From Candidatus Roslinia caecavium (lineage in GTDB: Bacteria > Bacillota > Clostridia > Monoglobales > Monoglobaceae), in assembly GCA_904419955.1 (NCBI GenBank), contig CAJFTO010000015.1, positions 1 to 60,564 of the forward strand: a DNA stretch of 60,564 nt. The letters run 5' to 3'. This document shows positions 16,009 to 25,617 of this stretch, piece after piece. Each line of letters opens with the position of its first letter. Position 1 is the first letter of the stretch. Below the pieces are notes generated by a model that saw only the letters and a list, made by a program, of their open reading frames with translations, did no database searches and was not told where the DNA came from. The position numbers were made by a program, and so were the translations under genes.

Positions 16009-16036
16009 CGCCGGAGCGGCTCAACCGCCCCGGCGT
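16009..16036. terminator. Shared terminator between corA and purD
   Basis: An imperfect GC-rich stem (cgccgg with ccggcg, plus inner gcgg/ccgc) lies between the convergent stops of corA and purD. The T-tracts on either side are modest. Confidence 0.5.
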
Positions 16037-16047
16037 TAATTCTTGAA

Positions 16048-17313
16048 TTAATATTTCTTTATCCCAATATCGCGTCTGAAATGCGCGTCCTTGAAGCTGA
16101 TAAGTTCGACGTACTTATATGCGTTTTCGATCGCTTCGTCCAGGGTTTTACCCATCGCGGTAACGCCGAGAACGCGGCCTCCCGCGGTCAGGAACTTACC
16201 GTCTTCGTACTTTGTGCCGGCGTGGAAAACGAGCGCGCCGAGGCTTTCGGCCTGCTTGATCCCCTCGATCGGATATCCGGTCTGATATTTCTGCGGATAG
16301 CCGCCGGACGCCATTACGACGCATACGCAAGCGTCGTCCTTCCAGCTTATATCGACGTCGCTCAGTTTCTCGTCGATCACGGCGTCGAATATGTCGACGA
16401 GGTCGGTATTCAGTCTCGGGAGCACGACCTGAGTCTCCGGGTCGCCGAATCTGCAGTTGTATTCGATGACCTTAACTCCGTCGGCGGTCTTCATAAGACC
16501 GAAGTAGAGCACGCCCTTAAACGGTCTGCCCTCCGCGTTCATAGCCTCCACTGTCGGCAGGAAGATGTTCTTCATACATTCGTCGGCGACTTCGGGAGCA
16601 TATATCCTGCTCGGCGAAAACGTCCCCATGCCGCCCGTGTTGAGTCCTTTATCGTTGTCGTACGCTCTCTTATGATCCTGGGCGGAGACCATCGGTTTTA
16701 TCGTCTTTCCGTCGGTGAACGCGAGCACCGAGATCTCGGGGCCGGTCAAAAATTCTTCTATTACGACCTTGCCTCCGGCCGCTCCGAATACCTTATCGTC
16801 CATTATCGAATGAACGGCGTCCTCCGCGGCGCCTAAGTCCTCGGCGATTATTACGCCCTTGCCGAGAGCGAGCCCGTCGGCCTTGACTACGACCGGGAAC
16901 TTGTCCATGCTCTTTATATATTCTATAGCGTCCGCGCTCGAGTCGAACACCTCGTATTTAGCCGTGGGGATATTATATTTCTTCATCAGATCCTTGGCGA
17001 ACGCCTTGCTGCCCTCTATGATAGCCGCGGCCTTATTGGGACCGAACGCCCTGAGCCCGGCCGCTTCAAAAGCGTCTACCGCGCCCGCCGCGAGCGGATC
17101 GTCCGGGGTCACGACCGTCATGTCTACGGCGTTGTCCTTCGCGAACTCGACCAGCTTATCAAATTCCATGACCTTTATGGGAACGCATTCCGCGATCTCC
17201 GATATGCCGCCGTTGCCCGGCGCGCAGTAGATCTTATCCACCTTCGGGCTTTGCTTTAACTTCCATACGACGGCGTGTTCTCTGCCGCCGCTTCCAATAA
17301 CCAATATTTTCAT
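16048..17313 (-). CDS. purD: Phosphoribosylamine--glycine ligase (GAR synthetase)
   Basis: A 421-residue ATP-grasp enzyme for the second step of purine synthesis, joining phosphoribosylamine and glycine with ATP. It shows the N-terminal GSGGREHAVVWKL and CAPGNGGI motifs, an ATP-grasp core (VVKADGLALGKGVIIAED, then IEEFLTGPEISVLAFTDG) and MGTFSPS. Length is standard. It stands alone here rather than in a pur operon. A promoter on the minus strand lies upstream. No purine riboswitch was seen in the 245 bp before it. Confidence 0.97.
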   Translation of the reverse strand: MKILVIGSGGREHAVVWKLKQSPKVDKIYCAPGNGGISEIAECVPIKVMEFDKLVEFAKDNAVDMTVVTPDDPLAAGAVDAFEAAGLRAFGPNKAAAIIEGSKAFAKDLMKKYNIPTAKYEVFDSSADAIEYIKSMDKFPVVVKADGLALGKGVIIAEDLGAAEDAVHSIMDDKVFGAAGGKVVIEEFLTGPEISVLAFTDGKTIKPMVSAQDHKRAYDNDKGLNTGGMGTFSPSRIYAPEVADECMKNIFLPTVEAMNAEGRPFKGVLYFGLMKTADGVKVIEYNCRFGDPETQVVLPRLNTDLVDIFDAVIDEKLSDVDISWKDDACVCVVMASGGYPQKYQTGYPIEGIKQAESLGALVFHAGTKYEDGKFLTAGGRVLGVTAMGKTLDEAIENAYKYVELISFKDAHFRRDIGIKKY

Positions 17314-17385
17314 CGTTTCGACTCCTTTCGCTATGCGTTACGGGTATTTATAAACCGCTCCTTAGTAATTATGAAACATATTAGT

Positions 17386-17414
17386 ATTGTACAATATATA
17401 TCAAAATTTTACAA
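17386..17414 (-). promoter_or_regulatory. Probable purD promoter
   Basis: On the minus strand TTGTAA (17414-17409) and TACAAT (17391-17386) with a 17-bp spacer, about 70 bp upstream of the purD start. Confidence 0.5.
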
Positions 17415-17559
17415 GTATTATTTTAGGGCAAAACAAAAGTGCGCGGAAAACGCGCTCCGGACTGTAGAAGGATCCGAATTTGGATGAAGCGAAAATATAT
17501 CCCGCCCGCGCCGGGACCGCGGCCGGATCCCGAAAGCGCGAAGCTTGGTTTTCGTCGGG

Positions 17560-18225
17560 CTATATCGCGAAAAAACTGCAAAACGGCTTGATCAGCGTCG
17601 GCGCGATATAGCTGTCTATCAATACCGTTATAAAAAGCGCCGCGCAGAATAGGACGAGCGCGTATAAATTCTTTGCGTACAGCGTTCTGAGATTTTTGTA
17701 ATACGAGCCGGACTGTTTCAGCTTCCGGACGTTTACGCTAAAGCTCGCGCAGAACGCCGCGTACAGAAGCATAGCCGGGATAGCTATTATATTTTGGGGC
17801 AGTATAGATATTATGCCGAACGCCAGCCCGCGGCCTCCGTAGTGCGATATCAGGAAGGTGAGCGTAAAGCCGAGCCCGAGCCCTTTAGTCAGCAGCCGCA
17901 AGTAGCCGAGCGGGATAAGTATAGGATGCAGGCAGCTTAGCCAGATGATCAGAGCGGTCTTGGCGGTCTCGAGGAGCGAGAGCTTGAATATTTCGCTCTC
18001 CGCCGCGCTGAGCAGCGGATATGCGGAGAAAAAATTATCCATATACGCGCGGAGCGATTCGGAGCTGTTCGCGTCCGAGAACGTGAACGTGAAACAGCCG
18101 GCGGTTATCCCGACTATCAGCGCCGCGCAGCCGGTCAGCAGGTAGATCCTGTTCGTGAAAATAAAGCCGGTCAGCGATTCGGCTGTCTCGGTCAGTTTTC
18201 TTTTAAGATGAGATTGTGTTTTCAT
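17560..18225 (-). CDS. spoIIM: Stage II sporulation protein M
   Basis: A 221-residue polytopic membrane protein of the SpoIIM/DUF95 family. Hydrophobic segments lie at about 28-48, 85-110, 115-130, 138-165 and 190-215. In Bacillus it forms the SpoIIDMP complex that remodels peptidoglycan during engulfment of the forespore. Signature-like segments are LLTKGLGLGFTLTFLISHYGGRG and ISILPQNIIAIPAMLLYAAF. It is evidence that the organism sporulates. The gene stands alone; I see no strong sigma-E-type promoter by eye. ATG 18225 is chosen; its upstream AAGAAATCGGGAGAAC gives a GGAG site. Confidence 0.88.
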   Translation of the reverse strand: MKTQSHLKRKLTETAESLTGFIFTNRIYLLTGCAALIVGITAGCFTFTFSDANSSESLRAYMDNFFSAYPLLSAAESEIFKLSLLETAKTALIIWLSCLHPILIPLGYLRLLTKGLGLGFTLTFLISHYGGRGLAFGIISILPQNIIAIPAMLLYAAFCASFSVNVRKLKQSGSYYKNLRTLYAKNLYALVLFCAALFITVLIDSYIAPTLIKPFCSFFAI

Positions 18226-18433
18226 TTGTTCTCCCGATTTCTTGCAGATTATTTAGGTTATTGAAAAGGGGAACCCATAAACCCTTTAAGGCGGTTTTTA
18301 GATTTGATATTTACGGCCGCGGCCGTAAGTCGTCCTATGAAAATATTTATGACGCGAAACCGGAATTGAGAACCGTAATTATTATAAAAATACGGGGCGG
18401 AAATAAAGACCGGTCTATTTACCGTTTTCCGCG

Positions 18434-18462
18434 TTGTATTTTTAGAGTATTTGTGTTAGAAT
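18434..18462 (+). promoter_or_regulatory. Promoter of the M42 peptidase pair
   Basis: TTGTAT (18434-18439) and TAGAAT (18457-18462), 17-bp spacer, with TG one base before the -10 (extended -10). It is about 50 bp upstream of the first M42 gene. The rest of 18226-18430 shows nothing recognisable. Confidence 0.6.
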
Positions 18463-18514
18463 AGAAAAGCTATGATTTAAAGAATAATTTTATATAAAGG
18501 AGAGACGCCGGTCT

Positions 18515-19585
18515 ATGTTTCAGATAAAAGAATATCTCAAAAGATTAACGGCCGCTTACGGAGTCAGCGGATATGAATCGGGCGCCGCGGAGGAGCTTAA
18601 GAATATTTTAAGCGGATATTGCGAAGACGTTAGCGTAGATAAGATGGGAAACGTTGTCGCCCGTTTGGGATGCGGTCTTAAAAACGCCAAAAACGTCATG
18701 CTCGAGGCGCATATGGATCAAATAGGTTTTATAATAAGCAAGATAGAAGACGACGGAAAAATACGCGTAAAACCCGTAGGGGGCTTCGATTCGGGTATCC
18801 TGCCCGGACTGCGCGTTAAAATTTTCGGCTCTAAACGCGGAGCGGAAGACAACGATCCGGGCGGGGCCTCGGGCGCCGTCTTAGACGGAGCGATAATGAT
18901 AAACGACTCGTTTAAGCAGGCGGATAAGGCGCCCGGCTTCGACGATATCTATATAGAGACGGGCTATTCAAAGGAGGAGCTCGGCGAAAAGCTCTGCATA
19001 GGCGATCCCGCAGCGTTCGCCGGCGAAGCGAAGGGGCTTTTGGGCGATAATATGTCGTCCAAGGCGATGGACAACAGAGCGGGAGCGGCGGCTATCCTGA
19101 ATACGCTCGATATGCTGTCCGAAAACAGAGGAAGGCTAAGACGCGATCTGACGGTCGTTTTTTCGACGCAGGAGGAGATCGGTTTAAGGGGCGCGACTAC
19201 CGCCGCTTACGGAGCGGCGCCGGATTTTGCGATAGCTGTGGACGTGACCCACGGCGAGACGCCGGATTCAAAGTACGAGACGGGAACGTTTAAGCTGGGC
19301 GGCGGAGCGGTCATATGCCGGGGACCCAATCTCGACTACAAGAGGAGCTTAGAGCTGATCAAGCTCGCCGAAAGGCTCGGGATCCCCTACGACATAGAGG
19401 TCGCGGGCGGCTCGACCGGAACGACGGCCTGGACGATACAGACCTCGGGAGCCGGGATACCCGTCGCGCTCATATCCATACCGCTCAGATATATGCACAC
19501 CAACGTGGAAACGCTCAATATAAAGGATATAGAAAACACTTCAAAGTTGATCTATGAAGCCGTATGCGGAGGTATTGAAATATGA
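18515..19585 (+). CDS. M42-family aminopeptidase (FrvX/YsdC-like)
   Basis: A 356-residue cytoplasmic metallo-aminopeptidase of the dodecameric TET type. All the usual metal and catalytic residues are visible: His and Asp in LEAHMDQIGF, bridging Asp in KAMDNRAG, Glu-Glu in STQEEIGLRGA, Asp in IAVDVTHGE, and His in RYMHTNVE. Such enzymes trim N-terminal residues from peptides produced by proteasome-like proteases or taken up. The start follows AAAGGAGAGACG. It overlaps the second M42 gene by four bases (ATGA), which implies translational coupling and perhaps a shared complex. Confidence 0.92.
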   Translation: MFQIKEYLKRLTAAYGVSGYESGAAEELKNILSGYCEDVSVDKMGNVVARLGCGLKNAKNVMLEAHMDQIGFIISKIEDDGKIRVKPVGGFDSGILPGLRVKIFGSKRGAEDNDPGGASGAVLDGAIMINDSFKQADKAPGFDDIYIETGYSKEELGEKLCIGDPAAFAGEAKGLLGDNMSSKAMDNRAGAAAILNTLDMLSENRGRLRRDLTVVFSTQEEIGLRGATTAAYGAAPDFAIAVDVTHGETPDSKYETGTFKLGGGAVICRGPNLDYKRSLELIKLAERLGIPYDIEVAGGSTGTTAWTIQTSGAGIPVALISIPLRYMHTNVETLNIKDIENTSKLIYEAVCGGIEI

Positions 19586-20568
19586 TAAACGTTCAGGATC
19601 TGATAAACGATATAAAAACAATGTCCGGGCTCTGCGGAGTTTCCGGCTGTGAAGACGAGGTAAGAGACTATATCGTCTCCGAGATCGCCCCTTACTGCGA
19701 CGAGGTAACGGCGGACAATATCGGCAACGTGGTCGCCAAAAAGACGGCGGATAAGGGCGAATATATCATGCTGTCCGCGCCTATGGACGAGAGCGGACTG
19801 ATCGTGACCGATATCGACCCAAACGGCTACCTTAAATTCGATACCGTCGGCAGGGTCGATACCCGCGCGCTCGCTTCAAGGTATGTAAAGGTAAACGGGC
19901 TTACAGGCGTGGTATCGCGAAAAGCGATACATTTGATACCGAGAGAGGAGCGGGGCAAGGCGGTAGCCGCCAAAAAGCTCATGATCGACATAGGCGCAAG
20001 TTCTAAGGAAGAAGCGGAGAAGTATGTAAGACTCGGAGATTACTGTTCGTTCGATACGGATTTTCTAAGGCTGAACAACAAGCTCTGCGGCAAGGCCGTA
20101 GGCGGGAGAAGCTGCTGCAAGGCGCTTATAGAAACGTTAAAATCGGAAAACAAGCGGAATATTTTGGCGGTTTTCAACGTCCAGAACGAGATAGGCTCAA
20201 GGGGCGCGAAAGTAGAGCCGGGCGCGGCGGTCGGCGTAGACGCGGAGGATATAGAATACGCGCTCGTTTTGGATTTTTACGACGCGGGGAAGAACGCCGA
20301 AATAGAATGCGGCAAGGGCGTCGCGGTCCCGCGCATGATATCCGAGACGGTCGTGGACGGAGCCGTTACGGACAGGATAAAGGAAGCCTTCGGAGCCGAT
20401 ATATCTATACAGGAAATAGCCCTTGTAAAGGAGCATAGCGCGGCCGAGCATATCGGAGTCGTCAAGTCAGGGATCCTTACGGCGGCGCTCGGTATCCCCG
20501 TATACGGCGGCGCGGCCGACGCTGCGGATATTATGGCACTGATAAAGGCGCTTGATAAACTTGTGTAA
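19582..20568 (+). CDS. Degenerate M42 paralogue, probably catalytically inactive
   Basis: A 328-residue protein that aligns by eye with the preceding M42 enzyme through its length. The catalytic positions are changed: LSAPMDESG has Pro for the first metal His, KAVGGRSCC has Gly for the bridging Asp, NVQNEIGSRGA has Asn for the catalytic Glu, and the C-terminal HTN-type His is missing. The downstream LVLDFYD may retain one Asp. The frame is intact over its full length, so it is not a decayed pseudogene. It could be a structural or regulatory subunit co-assembling with the active enzyme. Coupling by ATGA overlap supports this inference. Confidence 0.8.
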   Translation: MINVQDLINDIKTMSGLCGVSGCEDEVRDYIVSEIAPYCDEVTADNIGNVVAKKTADKGEYIMLSAPMDESGLIVTDIDPNGYLKFDTVGRVDTRALASRYVKVNGLTGVVSRKAIHLIPREERGKAVAAKKLMIDIGASSKEEAEKYVRLGDYCSFDTDFLRLNNKLCGKAVGGRSCCKALIETLKSENKRNILAVFNVQNEIGSRGAKVEPGAAVGVDAEDIEYALVLDFYDAGKNAEIECGKGVAVPRMISETVVDGAVTDRIKEAFGADISIQEIALVKEHSAAEHIGVVKSGILTAALGIPVYGGAADAADIMALIKALDKLV

Positions 20569-20721
20569 ACCGCCGAGGCTTTACAGGCGCTCGGAGGGCC
20601 GTATCTGCCGGGAAGCCGTATAAAAAGCGGGCGGAACAGGGGAAGGATACGTCCGATATTACATTTTTATGCGGTAAAATTTATTATTGGCTCAAAGCGG
20701 CTCGAATCAGACAAATTACCC

Positions 20722-20750
20722 TTGAATTATATACAATTTAGCGCTATAAT
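20722..20750 (+). promoter_or_regulatory. Promoter of the sodium:solute symporter gene
   Basis: TTGAAT (20722-20727) and a perfect TATAAT (20745-20750) with a 17-bp spacer, 34 bp before the ATG. Confidence 0.65.
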
Positions 20751-20783
20751 GTCATCATTATATATAAATTTGGAGGATAAGTT

Positions 20784-22262
20784 ATGGATAGCTCTACAGT
20801 GATAAACCTGCTTATTTTGGCCGTTTATATCGCGTTGATGGTCGGGATAGGCGTTTACTCAATGAAAAGCTCGAAGAGCGTCGAGGGGTTTCTGCTCGGC
20901 GGCCGCGGACTGGGGCCGTGGCTTTCGGCGTTCGCCTACGGAACTTCGTTTTTCTCGGCGGTAATATTTATAGGTTACGCCGGCAAGAACGGTTGGAATC
21001 TCGGTATATCGGCGGTCTGGATAGGCGTCGCCAACGCGCTGATCGGCTGTCTCGTCTCCTGGCTGGCGCTCGCGAAGCCGACCAGAAGGATGACGCATAA
21101 GCTGAACAGCAAGACGATGCCGGAATTTTTCCAGTCGAGATACGACGACAACGGGCTTAAAATATTTTCCGCGATAGTTATATTTTTATTCCTGACGCCG
21201 TACGCGGCTTCGGTATACATGGGTCTCAGCTACCTGTTCAACGCTGTTTTCCCGGCTGTGGACTATATCTGGTGGATGGTGATAATGGCCGTGTTGACCG
21301 CGCTCTATCTGACGCTCGGCGGATATATGGCGACGGTCCTTACGGATTTTGTACAGGGAATAATCATGATCGTAGGCATCGTGCTCGTCGTTTATTTTGT
21401 GATGACTAACGACGTCGTGGGCGGCCTGAGAAACGGTCTCGAACAACTCGCCGAGACCCCGGACGCAGGCGGGGATCTCACCTCGTGGTACGGCGGCAAA
21501 AACTGGTTCAGCCTCATATCCCTGATGGTTCTTACCAGTTTGGGAACCTGGGGACTGCCGCAGATGGTACATAAGTTCTACACTATAAGAGACGGTAAAT
21601 CCATAAAGCAGGCGTCGGTTATCTCGACCGTATTCGCGCTTTTGATAGGCGGCGGAGCTTACTTTATCGGCGCGTTCGGAAGGCTGTTTTTAAACAACCA
21701 ACTCCCGGAGCAGGGGTTCGACGCTATAATGCCCGAAATGCTGAATATGGCGCTTCCGACCGTCATGATGGGAGTCCTGCTCGTGCTGATACTTTCGGCG
21801 TCGATGTCAACGTTATCGTCGGTCGTCATGACTTCGGCGAGTTCTATCACTATAGATCTTATAAAAGGCCAGTTCGCTCCGAACATGGGCGAGAAAGATA
21901 CCGTGGGCCTGATGCGGGCGCTCTGCGTTATCTTTGTCGGGCTTTCGTTCTCGATAGCGGTATTCCAGCCCAAGGAGATAATAACGCTTATGTCGTTCTC
22001 GTGGGGAACGGTAGCGGGCACGTTCTTAGGTCCGTATTTCTGGGGCTTATACTCTAAGAAGATCACCCGTATAGGGGCTTGGAGCGGAATGATATGCGGC
22101 TTTTTAAGCTCGATCGTCCCCGCTATAGTATCCGGATTCAATTCGGTCTACGCGCCGACGTTCGGTATGATAGCCATGGCGGTCTCGCTTATCGTTACCC
22201 CGGTCGTGAGTTTATATACGCCCAAATATTCGGACGAATTTATCAAAGGTATCTTTGATTAG
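20784..22262 (+). CDS. Sodium:solute symporter family protein
   Basis: A 492-residue integral membrane transporter of the SSS family (LeuT-fold, 13 membrane segments expected). Family-typical segments are SVEGFLLGGRGLGPWLSAF, GTSFFSAVIFIGYAG, LTLGGYMATVLTDFVQG and SASMSTLSSVVMTSAS, the last being the Na2-site region. It uses the sodium gradient to import an organic solute. Relatives carry proline, pantothenate or carboxylates, so the substrate cannot be fixed. It precedes the paaK-ior cluster by about 100 bp in the same direction, so an aromatic or 2-oxo acid substrate is possible but unproven. The start follows TTGGAGGATAAG. Confidence 0.9.
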   Translation: MDSSTVINLLILAVYIALMVGIGVYSMKSSKSVEGFLLGGRGLGPWLSAFAYGTSFFSAVIFIGYAGKNGWNLGISAVWIGVANALIGCLVSWLALAKPTRRMTHKLNSKTMPEFFQSRYDDNGLKIFSAIVIFLFLTPYAASVYMGLSYLFNAVFPAVDYIWWMVIMAVLTALYLTLGGYMATVLTDFVQGIIMIVGIVLVVYFVMTNDVVGGLRNGLEQLAETPDAGGDLTSWYGGKNWFSLISLMVLTSLGTWGLPQMVHKFYTIRDGKSIKQASVISTVFALLIGGGAYFIGAFGRLFLNNQLPEQGFDAIMPEMLNMALPTVMMGVLLVLILSASMSTLSSVVMTSASSITIDLIKGQFAPNMGEKDTVGLMRALCVIFVGLSFSIAVFQPKEIITLMSFSWGTVAGTFLGPYFWGLYSKKITRIGAWSGMICGFLSSIVPAIVSGFNSVYAPTFGMIAMAVSLIVTPVVSLYTPKYSDEFIKGIFD

Positions 22263-22365
22263 GAGTTTGGGCGCGGCGTTTACCTTGAGAGGACGGCGCG
22301 GCGATATAATTACTGCTTTAGATCGGACCTAAAGCTTAGGAGAAAGTAAGGAGTATTAAAAGAAA

Positions 22366-23688
22366 ATGTTTAAAATTTGGGATAAGGAAATTGAATGTTG
22401 CTCGGATCATAAGAAGATAGAAGAGATCCAGCTCGAACGTCTGAAGTATTCGGTAAACAAGGCGTATAACAACGTCAAGTTTTACAAAGACAAATTCGAC
22501 GAGACGGGGATCTCGCCCGATTCGATAAAGAGTCTTGAGGATATCAAGAATCTGCCGTTTACGACCAAAGACGATATGCGGGACAACTATCCGTTCGGAT
22601 TGTTCGCCGAGCCTAAGAAGAATATCGCGAGGATCCACGCTTCGTCGGGAACCACCGGCAAGCCGGTCGTGGCGGGATATACCAAGAAGGATCTCGATAC
22701 TTGGTCTACCGCGATTGCGAGGATAGCCACCGCGGCGGGGATCACCGACGAGGACGTAGTTCAGATCGCGTTCGGCTACGGCTTGTTTACGGGCGGGTTC
22801 GGTCTCCATTACGGTATTGAAAAGATCGGTTCCATGATAGTTCCTATGTCGAGCGGAAACACTCAGAAGCAGCTTATGCTTATGCAGGATCTGGGCGTCA
22901 CCGGGTTGGTCGCGACGCCGTCGTACGCCGTCTACCTGTCCGAGATGATAGAGGAGATGAACATCCCCCGCGAGAATTTTAAACTCAAATACGGACTCTT
23001 CGGTTCGGAGGGAATGAGCGAGGAGATGCGCAAAAACCTCGAGGATAAGATGGGTATTCTGGTGACGTCCAACTACGGCCTCACCGAGGTCATGGGTCCG
23101 GGAGTATCGGGCGAATGTCATTTAAAATGCGGACAGCACATAAACGAGGATATGTTCTACATAGAGATAATCGACCCGGCGACGGGCGAGGTATTGCCGT
23201 ACGGAGAGAAAGGCGAGGTGGTGATAACCACGCTCGCGAAAGAGGCGATGCCGGTCATAAGATACAGGACGAGAGACATATCGTACCTGATACCGGATTC
23301 ATGCGAGTGCGGCAGAACGAACTGGCGCCTTGCGCCGATACAGGGACGCACCGACGATATGCTCATTATCAAGGGCGTAAACGTGTTCCCGTCTCAGATC
23401 GAGAGCGTAGTCCTCGGATTCCCGCAGGTCAGCCCGAATTACCAGTTGATCGTAAGACGCAAAAATATGCTGGACTACCTCGAAGTCGTCGTAGAGCTGA
23501 TCGACGGAGAGCTGCTGACAAGTTTCAGCGAGGTCGAAAAGCTTCAGAAAGAGATCTCGGCCAAGCTGCACAGCGTGCTGGGGCTCAGAGCTAATCTAAG
23601 GCTCGCCGAGCCGCGTTCTATCGAAAGGACGACCGGTAAGTCGAAGCGCGTTATAGATCTTAGAAATCAGGACGAAACGCAGGATTAG
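22366..23688 (+). CDS. paaK: Phenylacetate--CoA ligase family protein
   Basis: A 440-residue AMP-forming acyl-CoA ligase of the PaaK type. The ATP-binding loop is ASSGTTGKPVVAGY and adenylation motifs include NYGLTEVMGPGVSGEC. The C-terminal PaaK domain carries GRTDDMLIIKGVNVFPSQIE. It would activate an aryl acetate such as phenylacetate or indoleacetate to its CoA thioester, or run in reverse for ATP gain. It sits directly before iorA, iorB and an ACT-domain gene, a set I recall from anaerobes fermenting aromatic amino acids. The start follows AGTAAGGAG. Confidence 0.93.
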   Translation: MFKIWDKEIECCSDHKKIEEIQLERLKYSVNKAYNNVKFYKDKFDETGISPDSIKSLEDIKNLPFTTKDDMRDNYPFGLFAEPKKNIARIHASSGTTGKPVVAGYTKKDLDTWSTAIARIATAAGITDEDVVQIAFGYGLFTGGFGLHYGIEKIGSMIVPMSSGNTQKQLMLMQDLGVTGLVATPSYAVYLSEMIEEMNIPRENFKLKYGLFGSEGMSEEMRKNLEDKMGILVTSNYGLTEVMGPGVSGECHLKCGQHINEDMFYIEIIDPATGEVLPYGEKGEVVITTLAKEAMPVIRYRTRDISYLIPDSCECGRTNWRLAPIQGRTDDMLIIKGVNVFPSQIESVVLGFPQVSPNYQLIVRRKNMLDYLEVVVELIDGELLTSFSEVEKLQKEISAKLHSVLGLRANLRLAEPRSIERTTGKSKRVIDLRNQDETQD

Positions 23689-23763
23689 TATAAAACGGCG
23701 CTAAGCGGAACGCTGTTTTTATATGTTATTTATTTGAATAAGTTTGTAGGAGGAAGCGAAGAT

Positions 23764-25494
23764 ATGGAAAAGAAATTGATGCTCGGCAACGAAGCCGTAG
23801 CGCGGGGTATGTATGAAAATTCCGTAAGGGTGTCGTCGGCTTATCCGGGTACTCCGAGTACGGAAATATCCGAATACGCCGCAAAGTACGATGAGATTTA
23901 TGCGGAGTGGGCGCCTAACGAGAAGGTGGCGCTCGAGGTCGCGATAGGCGCGTCGGTCGGCGGAGCCAGGTCGTTTTGCGCTATGAAACACGTCGGTCTG
24001 AACGTCGCGGCGGATCCTTTGTTTACCGTCTCGTATACCGGCGTAAACGCGGGTCTGGTAATAGCGGTCGCGGACGACCCGAGCATGCGCTCGTCCCAAA
24101 ACGAGCAGGACAGCAGAAACTACGCCAAGGCGGCGAAAATACCGATGGTAGAGCCGTCGGACAGCCGCGAATGTAAGGAGTTTATTAAGTACGCGTACGA
24201 GCTCAGCGAAAAATACGACACGCCGATGTTATTCAGGCTCAGCACAAGAGTCGCGCACTCGCAGAGCATAGTCGAGCTTGAGGAGCGCGACGAGGTCGAG
24301 GTAAAGGATTACGAGCCGGATATTGCGAAATACGTAATGATGCCGGGTTATGCGATAAAGAAGCATCCGATCGTTGAAAAGCGGATAGCGGATATGACCG
24401 AATACGCGGAGACCACGCCGCTCAACAGGATCGAATACGGCGATAAAAAGATTGGCGTTATCACAAGCGGAATGTGTTATAACTATGTAAAAGAAGCGTT
24501 TGGAGACGGCGTTTCTGTGCTTAAGCTGGGTATGACCTATCCGCTGCCGGTGAAGATGATAAAAGAGTTCGCGGCTAACGTCGATAAGCTCTATGTTGTT
24601 GAAGAACTCGACCCGTTTATCGAGGAGCATTGCAGAAATATAGGCGTAGAGGTTATAGGGAAAGAATTGTTCCCGATATGCTACGAGTTCAGTACGAGAA
24701 TGATAAAGGAGCTTATAACCGGGAAGCCGGGCGCCGAGTTCAGCGAGCCGGACGAGGACGTGCCCGCAAGGCCGCCGGTTCTATGCCCGGGATGTCCGCA
24801 CAGGGGAATTTTCTACGTGCTGAATAAAATGAAGCTGAACGTCTGCGGAGATATAGGCTGCTATACTTTGGGCGCGGTCGCTCCGCTGAACGCGATCCAC
24901 ACGGTCGTATGTATGGGAGCGAGCGTCGGAATGTCGTTTGGAATGTCTTTGGCCCGCGGCAAGGAATTCGCTAAGAACACGGTCGCGGTGCTGGGCGATT
25001 CGACGTTTATACATAGCGGCATAACCGGACTTATCGAGATCGTTTACAACAAGGGGATCAACACCGTTTTGATCCTGGATAATTCGATCACCGGAATGAC
25101 CGGACATCAGGACAACCCGACGACCGGAAAGACGCTTAAGGGCGAGGCGACGAAGCAGGTAGATCTCGAGCTTTTGGGCAAGGCGGTCGGAATAGACAGG
25201 GTCAAGATCGTAGACCCGTTCGACCTCGAGCAATGCGAAACGGTTCTGAAAGAAGAGCTGAGCGCCGACGAGCCGTCGTTGGTGATCGTACAGAGACCCT
25301 GCGCGCTGCTTAAGAACGTCAAATTCCCGGGTCCGATACAGATCGACGCTGATAAGTGTAAGAAGTGCAGAATGTGCATGAAACTGGGCTGCGGCGCTAT
25401 CGTAGACCGCGGGACCCATTTGGAGATCGACAAAACTCTGTGCGTAGGCTGCGGACTTTGCAAGAACGTCTGCAAGTTCGGCGCGATAGATTAA
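23764..25494 (+). CDS. iorA: Indolepyruvate:ferredoxin oxidoreductase, alpha subunit
   Basis: A 576-residue TPP- and iron-sulfur-dependent enzyme subunit that oxidatively decarboxylates arylpyruvates to aryl-acetyl-CoA with reduction of ferredoxin. It shows the pyrimidine-binding part (SAYPGTPSTEISEY), the TPP domain (CPGCPHRGIFYVLNKM, GDIGCYTLG, LDNSITGMTGHQDNPTTG) and two C-terminal 4Fe-4S motifs (CKKCRMCMKLGC and CVGCGLCKNVC). Length matches IorA. The frame is open to a TTG at 23734, but ATG 23764 is chosen because TAGGAGG lies 10 bases upstream. iorB follows after 123 bp. Confidence 0.95.
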   Translation: MEKKLMLGNEAVARGMYENSVRVSSAYPGTPSTEISEYAAKYDEIYAEWAPNEKVALEVAIGASVGGARSFCAMKHVGLNVAADPLFTVSYTGVNAGLVIAVADDPSMRSSQNEQDSRNYAKAAKIPMVEPSDSRECKEFIKYAYELSEKYDTPMLFRLSTRVAHSQSIVELEERDEVEVKDYEPDIAKYVMMPGYAIKKHPIVEKRIADMTEYAETTPLNRIEYGDKKIGVITSGMCYNYVKEAFGDGVSVLKLGMTYPLPVKMIKEFAANVDKLYVVEELDPFIEEHCRNIGVEVIGKELFPICYEFSTRMIKELITGKPGAEFSEPDEDVPARPPVLCPGCPHRGIFYVLNKMKLNVCGDIGCYTLGAVAPLNAIHTVVCMGASVGMSFGMSLARGKEFAKNTVAVLGDSTFIHSGITGLIEIVYNKGINTVLILDNSITGMTGHQDNPTTGKTLKGEATKQVDLELLGKAVGIDRVKIVDPFDLEQCETVLKEELSADEPSLVIVQRPCALLKNVKFPGPIQIDADKCKKCRMCMKLGCGAIVDRGTHLEIDKTLCVGCGLCKNVCKFGAID

Positions 25495-25617
25495 AGAACG
25501 CGATCCGGATCAAGCGGGAGAGCGTCCGACAGGGCGTGTAAGATAAAGTTTGAATTTATGAATAGCCGCAGGCTCGAACGTCGGGCCCGCGCGTTTAGGA
25601 TATAGGAGGAAAATATA

